Source: Mycocentrospora acerina (Eukaryota; Ascomycota; Dothideomycetes; Pleosporales). From it: a DNA stretch of 64,000 nucleotides. Position numbers and translations under genes: made by a program. The stretch spans positions 1 through 64,000 of the forward strand of contig JAKUHH010000150.1 in assembly GCA_022701365.1 (NCBI GenBank). Direction: 5' to 3'. This document shows, piece by piece, positions 35,933-46,750 of the stretch. The notes under the pieces were generated by a model, which saw nothing but the letters and a program-made list of their open reading frames with translations, did not search any database and was not told the origin of the DNA. Every line of letters starts with the position of its first letter. The first letter of the stretch is position 1.

Positions 35933-37201
35933 ATGTCGTACTCACCACCCAGTTCCGCGAAACCCTTCACTCTCAACATACCTGACGAGGACCTCTCTGA
36001 ATGGCGCCAGCTTCTTCAGCTCTCTAAGATTGGCCCAATTACTTACGAAAATCAGCAAACTAAGGAGAACTTTGGTGTCACTCATAAATGGCTGTCAGAG
36101 GCCAAAGACTACTGGCTGAACAAGTACGACTGGCGCGCAGAGGAGAAACACCTTAATTCTTTTGACAATTTCCGCATGCAAATTGACGGAATTGATCTGC
36201 ACTTCATTGGTCATTTTTCGGAGAAGATAGACGCGATACCGATTGTATTCATGCATGGCTGGCCCGGTAGCTTTATCGAGTTTTTACCGATGCTGGGCTT
36301 GATCCGAGATAAATGGAGCAAGAAAGATTTGCCATACCACATCATCGTTCCTTCACTGCCGGGCTACACACTCAGTGCCGGAACTCAGCCGACTGACAAG
36401 AACTGGACCATGGAAGACAACGCCGGCCCCATCCACAAGCTCATGACCAACCTCGGATTCAAAAAGTACATTGCTCAAGGAGGAGACTTAGGCAGCTTCG
36501 TGGCGAGGGCTCTAGCAAGCAAAGACGCTTGTGTGGGCATTCATTGTACATACACTCGACTCTTCATGTCAAACAGCTGCCAAAACTAATCATCGCAGTG
36601 AATATGATGCCCGCTGCAGATCAGCCCGACCCAAGCACACTCTCTACACTCGAAAAACAAACCGTCGAACGCGCAGCGAAATGGGGTGAGACTGGCCGCG
36701 CGTATATCCTTGAGCATGCCTCGCGACCTAGCACAATCGGACATGTTGTTTCATCTAATCCGCTGGCACTGCTAGCATGGTAAAGCAGCCCATTTCAAAT
36801 ACCAAATCTGTACAGACTCTCCACATCCTGCGCTTATACTAACCACCACTTCCAGGATCGGCGAGAAACTTCTTGAATGGACCGACATCAAGCCTTCGAT
36901 CGACACCATCCTCACTGATGTCTCGCTCTACTGGTTTACCGATGGCTTTTCGCCCTCTATCTACCCGTACCGACAACCACTCGGCCCCGAGCGCCCACAT
37001 TCCGGGTACATTGGCAAGCCGACTGGATTTTCCTTTTTCCCGTACGAGCTCATGCCTGGGACTAAGAGTGCACTTGAGAAGAACTACAACTTGGTGTTCT
37101 ATAAGGAGCATGATCGGGGTGGACACTTCGCGGCGTTAGAACAGCCAGAGGTGTTTTGGGAGGATGTCCAGGAGTTTGCAGGCCTGGTATGGAAAGCATA
37201 A
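35933..37201 (+). CDS. Epoxide hydrolase (alpha/beta hydrolase with EHN domain), three exons
   Basis: Exons 35,933-36,545, 36,599-36,779 and 36,856-37,201 give an uninterrupted 379-residue protein. Both introns (53 and 76 bp) are GT-AG with CTAAT/CTAAC branch sites. Residues about 10-85 form the N-terminal EHN domain of microsomal-type epoxide hydrolases. HGWPGS (109-114) is the oxyanion motif, Asp185 in GGDLGS the predicted nucleophile, and His355 in HDRGGHFAALE the catalytic base partner. Such enzymes open epoxides to vicinal diols, either in detoxification or in secondary metabolism. There is no signal peptide, so it is probably cytosolic. Sequence and splicing look intact despite a Copia element 420 bp upstream and AT-rich DNA downstream. 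The substrate cannot be inferred. Confidence 0.93.
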
Positions 37202-38774
37202 TTATCTAATTAGAATAGAAGAGTAGCAAAGAGTAGGCTATTGCTGTTGCTATTGCTGAACCAGGGCGGTAGCTGGAGTCAGCCCTGATTCTGGTTATTA
37301 TGGTACTGTAATATTCACACTTGCCTGCGTATAGCTCCTCATAAGGGCTTGCTATAAAAACACTTTATATAGCAAGTCTAGTAACTTTCTTGTAAACTAA
37401 TAGACTTGAAATTTTAATGTGTTAATTAATGCATTAAGTTATACATTTACACTGATTTGTAGGCTAACAAATAATGTTGTTAACATCATTAGAATTTTGA
37501 ACTTAAAGTGTTCTGAACTAGCCTTAGCGGATTATACTATAATAAGTGTTAAAAGTGATATTAAGTATCTTAAGGAATGTTGATACGAATTATTCTACTA
37601 TTCTTATATATGTATTGGTTGTATTTGCTTCCCTCCTTATAGTTATCCTATGTGTTATTAGACTTTTAGGTGCATTATCTTCTACATCTCTACTAAAAGG
37701 TTTTTTTTTATGTTTTTTTCTTTATTTATATCGGTTTTTTTTACCTAAGCTAGCTAGTTTTAATATATAATTATTTCTATGCAGACGTTAGCCTCTAAGG
37801 TTCTGCTTTTCTTATCTAAGCTAAGCTCTCTTTGCTAGAGCCTTAGAAGTTTAATAAAACAGTAATAGTGTTCTTATTATAAAGTATTACTAAATAAAGA
37901 GTAAAGCAATAGATCTTTAATATTATAGTAAGCCTTTAGCTTACTACTCTCGTAATAAGTAGCTATTTTGTATTACTATCTCTACTTTTTCAAATACTTT
38001 AGCAAGGCTATTTATCTTAGTTTAGCATTAAATATACCAACTAATATTTCCTTACTTATCTTTTTTTAAATTATTATGTTTTGCTTTCCTTAGAATATTT
38101 GCAGCAACAGAGCAGGTACTTTAGTGCTTTAAAAGTTTAATAATTATTAAAGAATACTTATTTTTTATCTCTACATTTATATTTAGAATATAACTTAAGT
38201 AAACCTTTTCTTAGCTTATGCTGGTAGTTGGCAAATAAATCTGCCTAGAGAATAGTAAAAGCATAACTGTAAGAAAAATTTTAAGTTACCCCTTAGTAAT
38301 TCTATTACAGCTTACACTTAGTTTATTTTATTTAGCTATTAACTTGCAAGTTTACTATTAATTACTAGTTTCTTCTTATAGCTCTTATATTAAGTAGCTT
38401 GATAAATAAAGTAATTGTTCTTTTTTTCTATTTACCTATAGTCTATTTTTGCTAGCCTATCTCTTTAGCTAATTTTTAAATTTTTTTATCTTCGTGTCTG
38501 TTTAAATTCTACTGTGTTTCTTCTTTATACTAGCCATTCACAGAGGCTGGTAATTTAATAGCTAAAATTATTTCTTCCTATTGGTGCAGTGCTCTACAGT
38601 CTTTGAAAGACTGCTTAGCTATCTAATAAAATAAAAGTCATGTCTGTAAAGCTAATTTATTGATTGCTTTATATACAGTCAATAGCTTAGCGTCTATAAT
38701 TTCTATGCTATGTCTTAGGTTAAATGTCTTTGCCTATAATTAAGTAAGATTTAGTAGTGTTACAGCGCAAGCAA
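37202..38774. other. AT-rich gene-free stretch
   Basis: 1.5 kb downstream of the epoxide hydrolase. Balanced to about 37,330 (probable 3' UTR and terminator), then AT-rich. A hydrophobic 74-codon frame at 37,546-37,770 looks fortuitous. No element was identified. Confidence 0.5.
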
Positions 38775-38842
38775 AAGATACTATTCTCTACACCTATAGG
38801 TCTTGTACAAAAGGATATAGAAAAACTACTCTATAAGGCTAT
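38775..38842. repeat. Probable Gypsy-3 LTR fragment, copy 2
   Basis: Near-identical to 27,312-27,381 in the same orientation, about 15 bp left of the Tc1/mariner element. Either a solo-LTR remnant or the LTR of an element that the mariner copy interrupted. Confidence 0.7.
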
Positions 38843-38858
38843 CTACAGTACTAGGTTA

Positions 38859-40191
38859 AAAGTCTTATCGCGACAACGCTTAGGCCTTATGCCCTTGCAA
38901 ACTCTATATTATAGACTCTAAATTTAACTACCTCTACACTACTAATATAAGAACTTATAGTTCTTATATTTCTAATACTTATTTACAAGATTATAATTTA
39001 TTATATTACTAGCATAAAGAGATAATTATAACTCTTAAGGCTATTGCAAGGATATGTAAAGTTACAGCCTAGTTTAATATATTGCAGCACACTATATAGT
39101 GTATAATTAAGAGATAAAATATAGATAGATTTTTAACTACTAAGGCTTAGTCTAGCTACCTAGCTACTCTAATGTATTTTAAGAGGTGTCTGTTATTTAA
39201 AATAGTAAGAAAGTACTTTAAAATTAAATGTACAAAGCTCTTAAAATAAGCTATGTTCTGTCTACTTAGCTAGACTACTACTTATATTTTAAAAAGTAAT
39301 ATATACTAAGCACCTATAGCAGAGAGATTAAAAAACTATAAAGCAGAATAGTACTCTAAAAATAACTTAAATATAGCTTAACTTTGCTTAAAAACTATAA
39401 TTAAATAGAATAGTTTAAACTAAATAAAGAGTAACTATTAAGTTTAGTAATAAGTATAGTATTATTTTAGGCTTAACATGCTCTAATAAATAAGCTTTTT
39501 ACTATCTTAATAAGAAATTTTAGTATAAAATAGTTAATAAAAAGACTACCTTATATAGGTAAGCTTAGATAGTTAGAAGTGTAATTTAAGTAACTTTAGA
39601 GACTTATATTAGTAAGAGTCTTCTTGTATAAATAACTTATTATAGTACTTTACTTTATAATAGTTCTACAGTGTATAGCTTTTATTAAGCTTTTAAAAAA
39701 AAGAGACTTTTTTATAAGTATAAGCTTTATAATATGTTTATATAAGATAATAAAAAGATTTCTATAGTAAAAGTTATAAAATAGTAGTTAGAATATTATA
39801 AGATTTAGACTATTAAACACTTTCTTTCTTTTCTTAATTTTTACTCTATTAAGTATATATAGTAGGTAATTAAAAAGATAATCTATAAGCTTTATTTTAA
39901 GTAAAATTAGTTAGGTAATACTTAAAAAGATTACAGTTAATATTATTAGAGCTTAAAAGAGGAGTAGTTAGCTATACCTAATATAATATTTAAGAAGCTA
40001 ATTTACTTAATACTAAAGTAATTAGAAGTAGTAAAGATTACTAAAGGTTACTAGACTAAATATTACGTAAATTTTATGTAATTTTATATCTTAACTACTT
40101 AAATTAATATACAAATAGTTGCGTAATAGTAGTTTAAATTTACTAAATTAACATTAGTAGGGTAGTCTAAGCAGAGCCGCATCAAGACTTT
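38859..40191 (+). mobile_element. Tc1/mariner-type transposon relic
   Basis: About 1,333 bp, the usual size. Ends are imperfect inverted repeats starting AAAGTCTT (left 38,859, right 40,191) that remain similar for about 25 bp. TA precedes the left end and TG follows the right end. The plus-strand frame, broken by stops, matches DDE_3 transposases best at its C-terminal end: MFI.DNKKIS (the MQDNARxH block) at about 39,735-39,765, IIYKLYFKQNQLGNT at about 39,870-39,920, LAIPNIIFKKLI at about 39,970-40,005 and VVKITKGY.TKYY at about 40,025-40,065. Heavily RIP-mutated and inactive. Confidence 0.8.
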
Positions 40192-40226
40192 TGACGCACA
40201 ACTGTAGCTAACCACTTAATATACCT

Positions 40227-40336
40227 TGTCAGCCTGCACGTGTGAGAGCACGTGTGAGAGTATGTGAGCACTCAAATCCTATATAGTCTCCGAGTCCTAT
40301 ACTCCTAATAACATAACAAGTTCCTCCTGATTGTTC
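40227..40336 (-). repeat. Dispersed repeat R, copy 2 (reverse orientation)
   Basis: Reverse complement of the R core, from TGTCAGCCTGCACG to CCTGATTGTTC. It retains CTCCGAGTCCTATACTCC, a less mutated version of copy 1. The tandem CACGTGTGAGAG occurs twice here. Confidence 0.75.
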
Positions 40337-40984
40337 ACTCACACATTACGTATTTCAGTCACCTGACCTACTACAACACACTTTCGTAAACGTTCTATAA
40401 TACACCACTAAAGCGGTTGACGTAGGATAACTCAAATAATTGTAAGATGCGCAAACTGTCACGTAACATGCCTTGCTGAGAGGAAATGTTTAATCTTATT
40501 GGCCATTATTAAATCCTGTAGCCCCATCCAAGACCTGGGGCGGCAGATCTTAACACCTTGCTGCACTCTGTCAATATTGGCCCTAGGGCTCTAGAAATTG
40601 GAGGAGGAACTGTCTGATGTGTGTTGAAATGGCATCTAATGAAATATCGATAACACAGGCGTCAGAGTAGATGCGCTGAAAAAGGCAAAGTTAGTGTCTT
40701 TCAATTTTGCTGTGGAAAAGATTTGGAAGGACCATTTAATAAAGAACAGCACAGGCCAGTAACACAAAATAATGAGTGACTTAGTAATTTGATCACTTTC
40801 CGCCATTATCAAATGTTGAACTCTATTTGTGCACATTTAATAGCTAGATTGTTAAGCCTGCAAGTCTTTGATGAGGCTAATCTCCTTAAGGAAGTTTGCT
40901 TCGCCAAGGCAAATTAAGAGCGCTAACAAGCAACCCTGCAAGATCTAATTGTGCTATAGTATTCTTAAGTCTAAAGATCACCTC
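40337..40984. other. Gene-free balanced-composition DNA
   Basis: No RIP signature of the kind seen to the left. A 66-codon minus-strand frame at 40,636-40,836 has no recognisable family. GCCAAGGC occurs at about 40,908. Confidence 0.45.
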
Positions 40985-40986
40985 TA

Positions 40987-41201
40987 CCGTATTTTTCCGT
41001 CCACTTTGTTGAAGTTTGCTGGGGAGCCGCAGTAAACGATCTAATAGCAGCCCCTGAAAGAGCTAAGACAAGACGAGACACTACTAAATTTCATATTTGC
41101 GATTGCCACTTAACCTATTTAAGCAACCTAACTCTGTATCAATGTTATCTAAGCCTACCCGCCCCCTGCTAGTTTTCGACGAAGTGGACGGAAAAATATG
41201 G
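40987..41201. mobile_element. MITE with 40-bp inverted ends and TA duplication
   Basis: A 215-bp element. Left end CCGTATTTTTCCGTCCACTT and right end, in reverse complement, CCATATTTTTCCGTCCACTT; similarity continues to about 40 bp. TA lies on both sides (40,985-40,986 and 41,202-41,203). There is no coding capacity. The TA duplication suggests mobilisation by a Tc1/mariner or pogo transposase. Its ends do not match the two transposons of that superfamily in this window. Confidence 0.85.
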
Positions 41202-41203
41202 TA

Positions 41204-42224
41204 AATGGTTTTAGAAGTATTGCAGCTTTGCAGCCTTGGCGAAATTTAGCTCCTAAACAGGCTACTTTCGTGTCGACTTAATGCCTGGCTATTGCATTTT
41301 GGTTAGATATACTGAGGAGCACATGCTCTGCCACGTTGCTAACTCACGTTTAGTAACGAGCTGGTAAAGACTAGTGCTAGCACTAAGTATATTATACTAC
41401 ACAGTGAATACTCGCTTTAGTATTCTTGTGCTTACCTGTTTGGATAACTAGGGTTATTTAGTAGTATCAACATTAAATGCAAGGTGCCTCATCATTACAT
41501 TGAAGGAAATAAACAAAACTTTGATTTGGTAGTCATATGACGCGTCAAGCGCCCCACCCACTAACTTTAGTAAAGTTCAGCTTGACAAGAGTTTAATTAC
41601 GTTTGAATTTTGGTCCTTTAAATCGCTTTACTAGTTCTGTTACGGAACAATCAAAAGGAACTTGTTGTATTATCAGGACTGTAGAACTCGGAGACTATTT
41701 AGTAGCTGAGTGCTCACATGCTTGGACACATGTTTACTGACAAGATCATTCATAACCATATAGGTAATGTAGAAGCTGAGGCTCTGTTATTTTTCTGGCG
41801 AGTTTCCACTACAAAGCTAAATCAAAGGAATTAAAATTACAGACGCTTCATACTAAACCTAATGTTAGGGTGCTATGTATAACAGCGTGTGATCCTTTCT
41901 CATGTTTTATGGAGCGAAGCCAACCCCTAAAACGAATGCTTTTCATCTAGTTTTAGTATCCAAATACTGTTCTACTTCCTAAGCTATTGATATATACATA
42001 TGCAGTATCAGCTGATACATTATAACTATAAGTTATTTTATGATGCTTTTTAGCTGAGGCGTGTACAGGGTTTGATGTGTATGCGCAACGGAGATTGCTA
42101 GTTCTTCGTTTAGTTTAGTTTATTTTTTAATTTCAGAGAATTGTAAATGACAGCTTTATTCTTGTTTTTCGCACACTAGCAATAATCTGTTCGTTATTTA
42201 GTTGTACAGAAGCGCCGTACGTCA
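41204..42224. other. Gene-free stretch upstream of repeat R copy 3 and 3' of the P450 gene
   Basis: About 1 kb without a supported gene; it contains repeat R copy 3 (41,645-41,742). The part near 42,120-42,220 is probably the P450 3' UTR. Confidence 0.5.
41645..41742 (+). repeat. Dispersed repeat R, copy 3
   Basis: GAACAATCAAAAGGAACTTG through AGAACTCGGAGACTAT and GAGTGCTCACATGC to CTGACA. It forms an inverted pair with copy 2 at a distance of 1.3 kb, with the MITE between them. Confidence 0.75.
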
Positions 42225-44003
42225 TCAGCGCTTCACGCGCTCTAGCTTAACGTTTAGGGGGGTTTTCTCCCACATTGCAAACAGACGCTGCTCGTTCATC
42301 CATTCCATGTGCGTGTCAACAAGGGAGAGATCGAAGTAAAAGAAAAGTTTTGCAAGCATCAGGCGCATTTCTAGGTATGCAAGGCTAGAAAAAGGGAGGA
42401 AGGTTGTTAGTCATATTATTTATTTAAAGTTGGGGACATAGATGGTGATTATGATAAGAAGGGGTTAGGAAAGATTGCAGAAATGGATAAGACTTACTTC
42501 TTTCCTAGACATCCCCTCGGGCCAATGTTGAAAGGCTGAACCACGTCGAGCCTGTCATTTTTGTATCTAGCAGGCCGCTCACTGTCAATCCACCGCTCCG
42601 GGATGAAGACATCCGGGTCAGTGAAGTTGAGCTCGTTGTGATAGGTTGCGTGTTGCGACACGTAGACGGATGTGCCGCCAGGAATCCAGTGACCGTTAAC
42701 TGTGTTACCCGCGCCGGGGACGGAACGTGGGAATCCCGTTGCGATCGGCGGGTAGTAGCGCAGTCCTTCATGTACCACGGCGTTGAGGTATGGCATGCTG
42801 ACGACCGAATCAGAGTTGATTTCGGATTCTGAGGCAAAAGTGGAGCGAACTTCCGAGACGAGTCGAGCATACGCGCCGGGACTCTTTAGCAGAAGCCAAA
42901 CGGTTCCTGAGAGCATGGTGGCGGTTGTTTCACTGCCTGCGACAAGCAGGACGACAGCGTTGGTATCCATTTCTGGGCGTGTCAGGGAGCGGCTTGCTTT
43001 GTCTTGGAAGGCGAGGATGGAAGTGAAGAAGTCAGGTCGGTCTGTAACTGTCTCTAGGCGCTCAGTTACGCGTTGCGAGGCAAGGGCGAAGAAGTCCTCT
43101 CTCGCTCGCTTAGTCGCATCAGATTTCTGAAACACGGCCATGAGTCCGTCCCACAAGCGTACGAGAAGATACTTCCTGCGGAGCGCACTAATCGGGATGT
43201 CCTTTGTGCTAGCGAACACCATATTCACCCACGTATGGTATTTATTGTCTCTCAGACAGTGTAGGGGTTGGCCAAAGGCGAGATCCGAGACGACATCGAA
43301 CGTGAAGAAGTTGAACCAACGCATGATGTCTATAGCTTCGCCTCTATCCTCATATTCACCCAGTTTCTCAACAAACAGATTAGTGTAACTTGCTATCAAG
43401 ATTTCCTGGGCGCGCAGCGCTTTGTCACTGAATGCGTGGCTCAGGTTCCTTCGCATCCGCGAATGATCGATTTCATTGGCGCCGAAGATGGACCACACGC
43501 CGTTGATTGGTGGGGGACCCACGAGTTGTCTTTGAGGTAAGGGCCTGTGTCCTTGTATTTGCCGATGCGGTGACTATAGATATCTGCCCAAGCGGTTTCG
43601 CCCCCGATGAAGGAGACTTCGTTTGGTGCAACGCGCACTGCATAGCCGTATTTGTCGTGCAAGGCCTTGATCCAGGGTATTACTTTGCCGGTGCGCATTC
43701 GCATTACCATAGGAATAGGGGTGAAACGGGCGAGCCATGGGCCAGATATATGACGAAGTGGAGAGAAATAGAGGTTGTATATGATAGTGCCGAGTCCATA
43801 AATAACGATCTATATGTTCTCAGCATCATATGACGTTGTGTAGACTCGGAACGTATTTTAGAAAGATCGATCGGTATCCGCATCACTATGGAGGAAGGAG
43901 CGGGAGAAGCGCTAAAGGGGTAGGTACTTACAGATGCTAACACAATACCGCAAGATATGGCAATGCCTGCTGGGCTGGAGAGACTGTAGTCGACTAGCGA
44001 CAT
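42225..44003 (-). CDS. Cytochrome P450 monooxygenase, three exons, one apparent 1-bp frameshift
   Basis: Exons on the minus strand: 44,003-43,932, 43,809-42,498 and 42,384-42,225, with GTAAGT donors and TAG acceptors (introns of 122 and 113 bp). The N-terminus carries a membrane anchor (AGIAISCGIVLAS continuing into exon 2). Then come the I-helix AGSETTAT at about 42,940, ExxR in EGLR at about 42,769, the PERW region, and the heme loop FNIGPRGCLGK at 42,500-42,535, whose Cys binds the iron. The layout fits ER-bound class II fungal P450s of the benzoate 4-monooxygenase/isotrichodermin hydroxylase type. Around 43,511-43,522 the frame shifts by one base at a G5 run; one extra base gives exactly 514 residues. 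Either the gene is newly dead or the assembly lost a G. The rest is intact. Confidence 0.88.
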
Positions 44004-45541
44004 ACTGATAGCGAAGACGGAGATTTTTCAACTTCCTGGTTTGTATAGAGGAATAGACGACGACTTATCTCTTGTTATAAATGCGCAATGGATACTGCTG
44101 AATAATGCCACGATCAAGTTTCGGACGAGTCTTTTCACTAAACTTGGCTCTATAATGATGATATTGACTATTTTTGAGAGACCAAGCCGATCAAGTCAAC
44201 GAATGTATATGACGCCGATCACAAAATCATCTAATCTTGATAAGCTAGTTGACTACCAGTGAGCTTGCCATACCCACCTACGCATAGCAGTGATATTGCC
44301 TTTAGCCGTAAAACACAGCGTGCCTTCAGTCTTGTTAATTAGAAGATGCCAAGCAAGTGATGTCGTCGTGCATTTAAGTACCGTGCAAGGAAAGTCTCCC
44401 GAAGCCGTACGCACTATTCTACTGTTATAGTTTCGGACGACGGATACGATCGTTCCATTGAGCCTTGCACTGTGCGTGCGTGGAAACCTCTCGTCTGCAC
44501 CCGACACCAAGCATTCTTATTGTCACTACTTTCTGTTTTCCTCGCGCAATTCAAAACGCTGTTATCGATGTACAATAGAAAAAAACAGAAAAAGTACAGT
44601 GCACAGACGTGGCAGCTACTGGTAACTTGGTCGGTCTGATGGTGCGTAACGTGGAAGATGTCTTCATGAAGTATTAAGCAAAGTTGGATATCACTAAAGC
44701 AGTTAGTACTAACCAAGACCTATACAATAGCTAATTTCGTTTTCTTTTCTATCTCTGTCCTGCTTGCAACAAATTACAGCATAGTTATGGCACATTGCAG
44801 TCTACCTTCGTGCTTACTTATGAATTAATCAATAACAATAGTCACGGTAACTCGAAGAAAATGATGGTTGCAGAAGGGTTGTTCCAGGGGAGAATAAAGA
44901 TGGTTAATTAAAGCATTAACGAGGAAAGCAAATTTAGTCTCTTAACCATCGTTAGAACTGTCTTGGCTATACCTTACGAGCCTTTATCAGATTACAGAGG
45001 TACATGAGATCATATGCATCATCAGTAGGGCATATTAAGTACTCTATCTTTGTTTTAAATGCACACCGCAAGATAGTATCTAGTAATGAACTGATGCCAA
45101 ATGATGATGGCATCAAAAGATAGCCAAGCCTTGCGCCTAGTTGTCGACAAAGTCAGTTTTCTCAGGTGGGAGTAGTATCATAGTGCATGACTAGTGAGTT
45201 TCGAGTTGCATTCTTCGATCCCCTTTGGCGTTGCCTGCACACTCCATCACCGTCCTCCTGAGTAGTGAGTCCGCACGCAAGTGGAAACCTGGAATGCGCT
45301 AGTTTGACATCGCAAGGCCAGTTGAATCCCAAATGAAAAAACATCAATCTAAGGTGCCGGGCGTTTTGTGAAGTTAGGCATTCCAGGACTTGTAGATATT
45401 TTGTGAATCTTACAAGAGGGATGCCAAATTGTCAGCCTGCAACATATTAACCTTCCAGCTACAGCAGCACGAAGGTCGGCCTTTTTATAGCCCACACAAA
45501 TATTCCTAATATTTGAGGCGATCGTACCGTGCGCCCTCAAG
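44004..45541. other. Intergenic region upstream of the P450
   Basis: About 1.5 kb of balanced DNA. Several short frames on both strands lack start context, family resemblance or introns; I support no gene here. The first few hundred bases presumably hold the P450 promoter. Confidence 0.5.
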
Positions 45542-46594
45542 ATGGGAATATGGACTCGTAATCAAGGTGTCAAGGCATTAAAGAGTGAGTTTGGCTTTAA
45601 CTTCTACGATGGCACAACCGACCTCGCCCCTATCCCTAGAAAGATGCCCTGGACGATGGTCCTAGTACCCTTGATAAAGGAGTCAGTCAAGGGATCGGAG
45701 GGGTTTGAACCAATCTGGGTGTAGCTTGCCCTAGTATCCTCAGTCAGACGGTGCTTAAGGTCAAGAAAGAGGTGCGGAGTTACATTGTCGCATCTAGAGC
45801 AGCTCAAAGATACAAGGAGTAGTTGTAAAGCTCCGACATAGAGTAGAGAGACGTCATTGTTCGATGGAAGCTTATTCACAAAGTCTTTAAGTAAGTGGGC
45901 AGGCTTAATGAGATAGTGTAAGATGTCCTGGACGCACAGCGAAAGAAGATCAATAATTACAGGGGGACTAACCGAAACTTCGGTCGTGCCGCGAGTTCCA
46001 CTCAATCCGCCAATACCTAGAACAGATGCTCAGACCCAAAATCCCGAAAGTGCCAAGATCACCATGGGCGCTTCACAGACCACTTTGCGCCTAACCGGCA
46101 GGGTTCATGGAGAATCGGTAGAAGCGGCTGTATTTAACAAACCCATCTATTTCTCAATCTAGAAGACCTTACATGGAGACACAAAAGCGAGTGCCGATGT
46201 TGAGTGTACTATTCAGAAAAACATATCTAAGCTTCAACGTTTACAACGTGAAGCTGTAAATTATCAGGCATATCAAAAGAACCTGCGCCACGTGATAGTG
46301 CCATGTGAGGCTGAAGCTCAGCATCACGCAAGTGAAGCATTGGAACATGAGAAACAATTCAAGCGAGTCACGGCGCAGATTCTGAGGGAACTGAGAAATA
46401 GAAGCAGCGAAAGTGATTCAGAGTCTGATGTTGGTATCAATGACGAAAAAGATAAGGAGCTCGAGCAGGCCAAAGGACAACCTGAAAAAATGGCGGAGAA
46501 TGTAATAGCCGTGGCTGATGGCTCACCGTACAGTAGGGGATATCCTTCCTATGATCACAAGAGAATATTAATCATGAACACTTGCAGAAAGTGA
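45542..46594 (+). pseudogene. Decayed coding region of unknown family with a coiled-coil-like 3' part
   Basis: One plus-strand frame from 45,542 is open except for a few stops (45,722-45,724 and two between 45,830 and 45,925, plus one at 46,160-46,162) and ends as a 100-codon run at 46,292-46,594. The 3' part (46,163-46,490) is strongly protein-like: Gln/Glu/Lys/His-rich with helical spacing (ISKLQRLQREAVNYQAYQKN, then HHASEALEHEKQFKRVTAQI), followed by a Ser/Asp/Glu-rich run. I recognise no family. The opposite strand is also open over 45,604-46,005, so the strand of the 5' part is uncertain. It lies 150 bp from the 3' end of the NTF2-like gene. It may be a multi-exon gene whose splice sites I could not place. 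Confidence 0.35.
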
Positions 46595-46750
46595 TGAAGT
46601 TGAGTAAGCAAGAACACTAATTTGATGCGAAGTCTCAGTACGGGAAGGCTCCTGAGATGTGAAGGACCCTGAGATGTGAAGGACCTCGCTAACATTTAAA
46701 AGATTACATCGCAACAACTAAGCTATCGTAATGTAATGCCATTTTCAGAA

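Noticed and set aside
36839..37126. 95-codon minus-strand frame over epoxide hydrolase exon 3
   Set aside because: Shadow of the coding exon; the sense strand has the catalytic His motif.
37546..37770. 74-codon hydrophobic plus-strand frame
   Set aside because: AT-rich DNA naturally yields Leu/Phe/Ile codons; no family resemblance and no promoter context.
42783..43540. Several plus-strand frames across the P450
   Set aside because: Antisense shadows; the minus strand carries the heme, ExxR and I-helix motifs in order.
44253..44716. Two overlapping minus-strand frames upstream of the P450
   Set aside because: No family resemblance, no introns that extend them, and poor protein-like composition.
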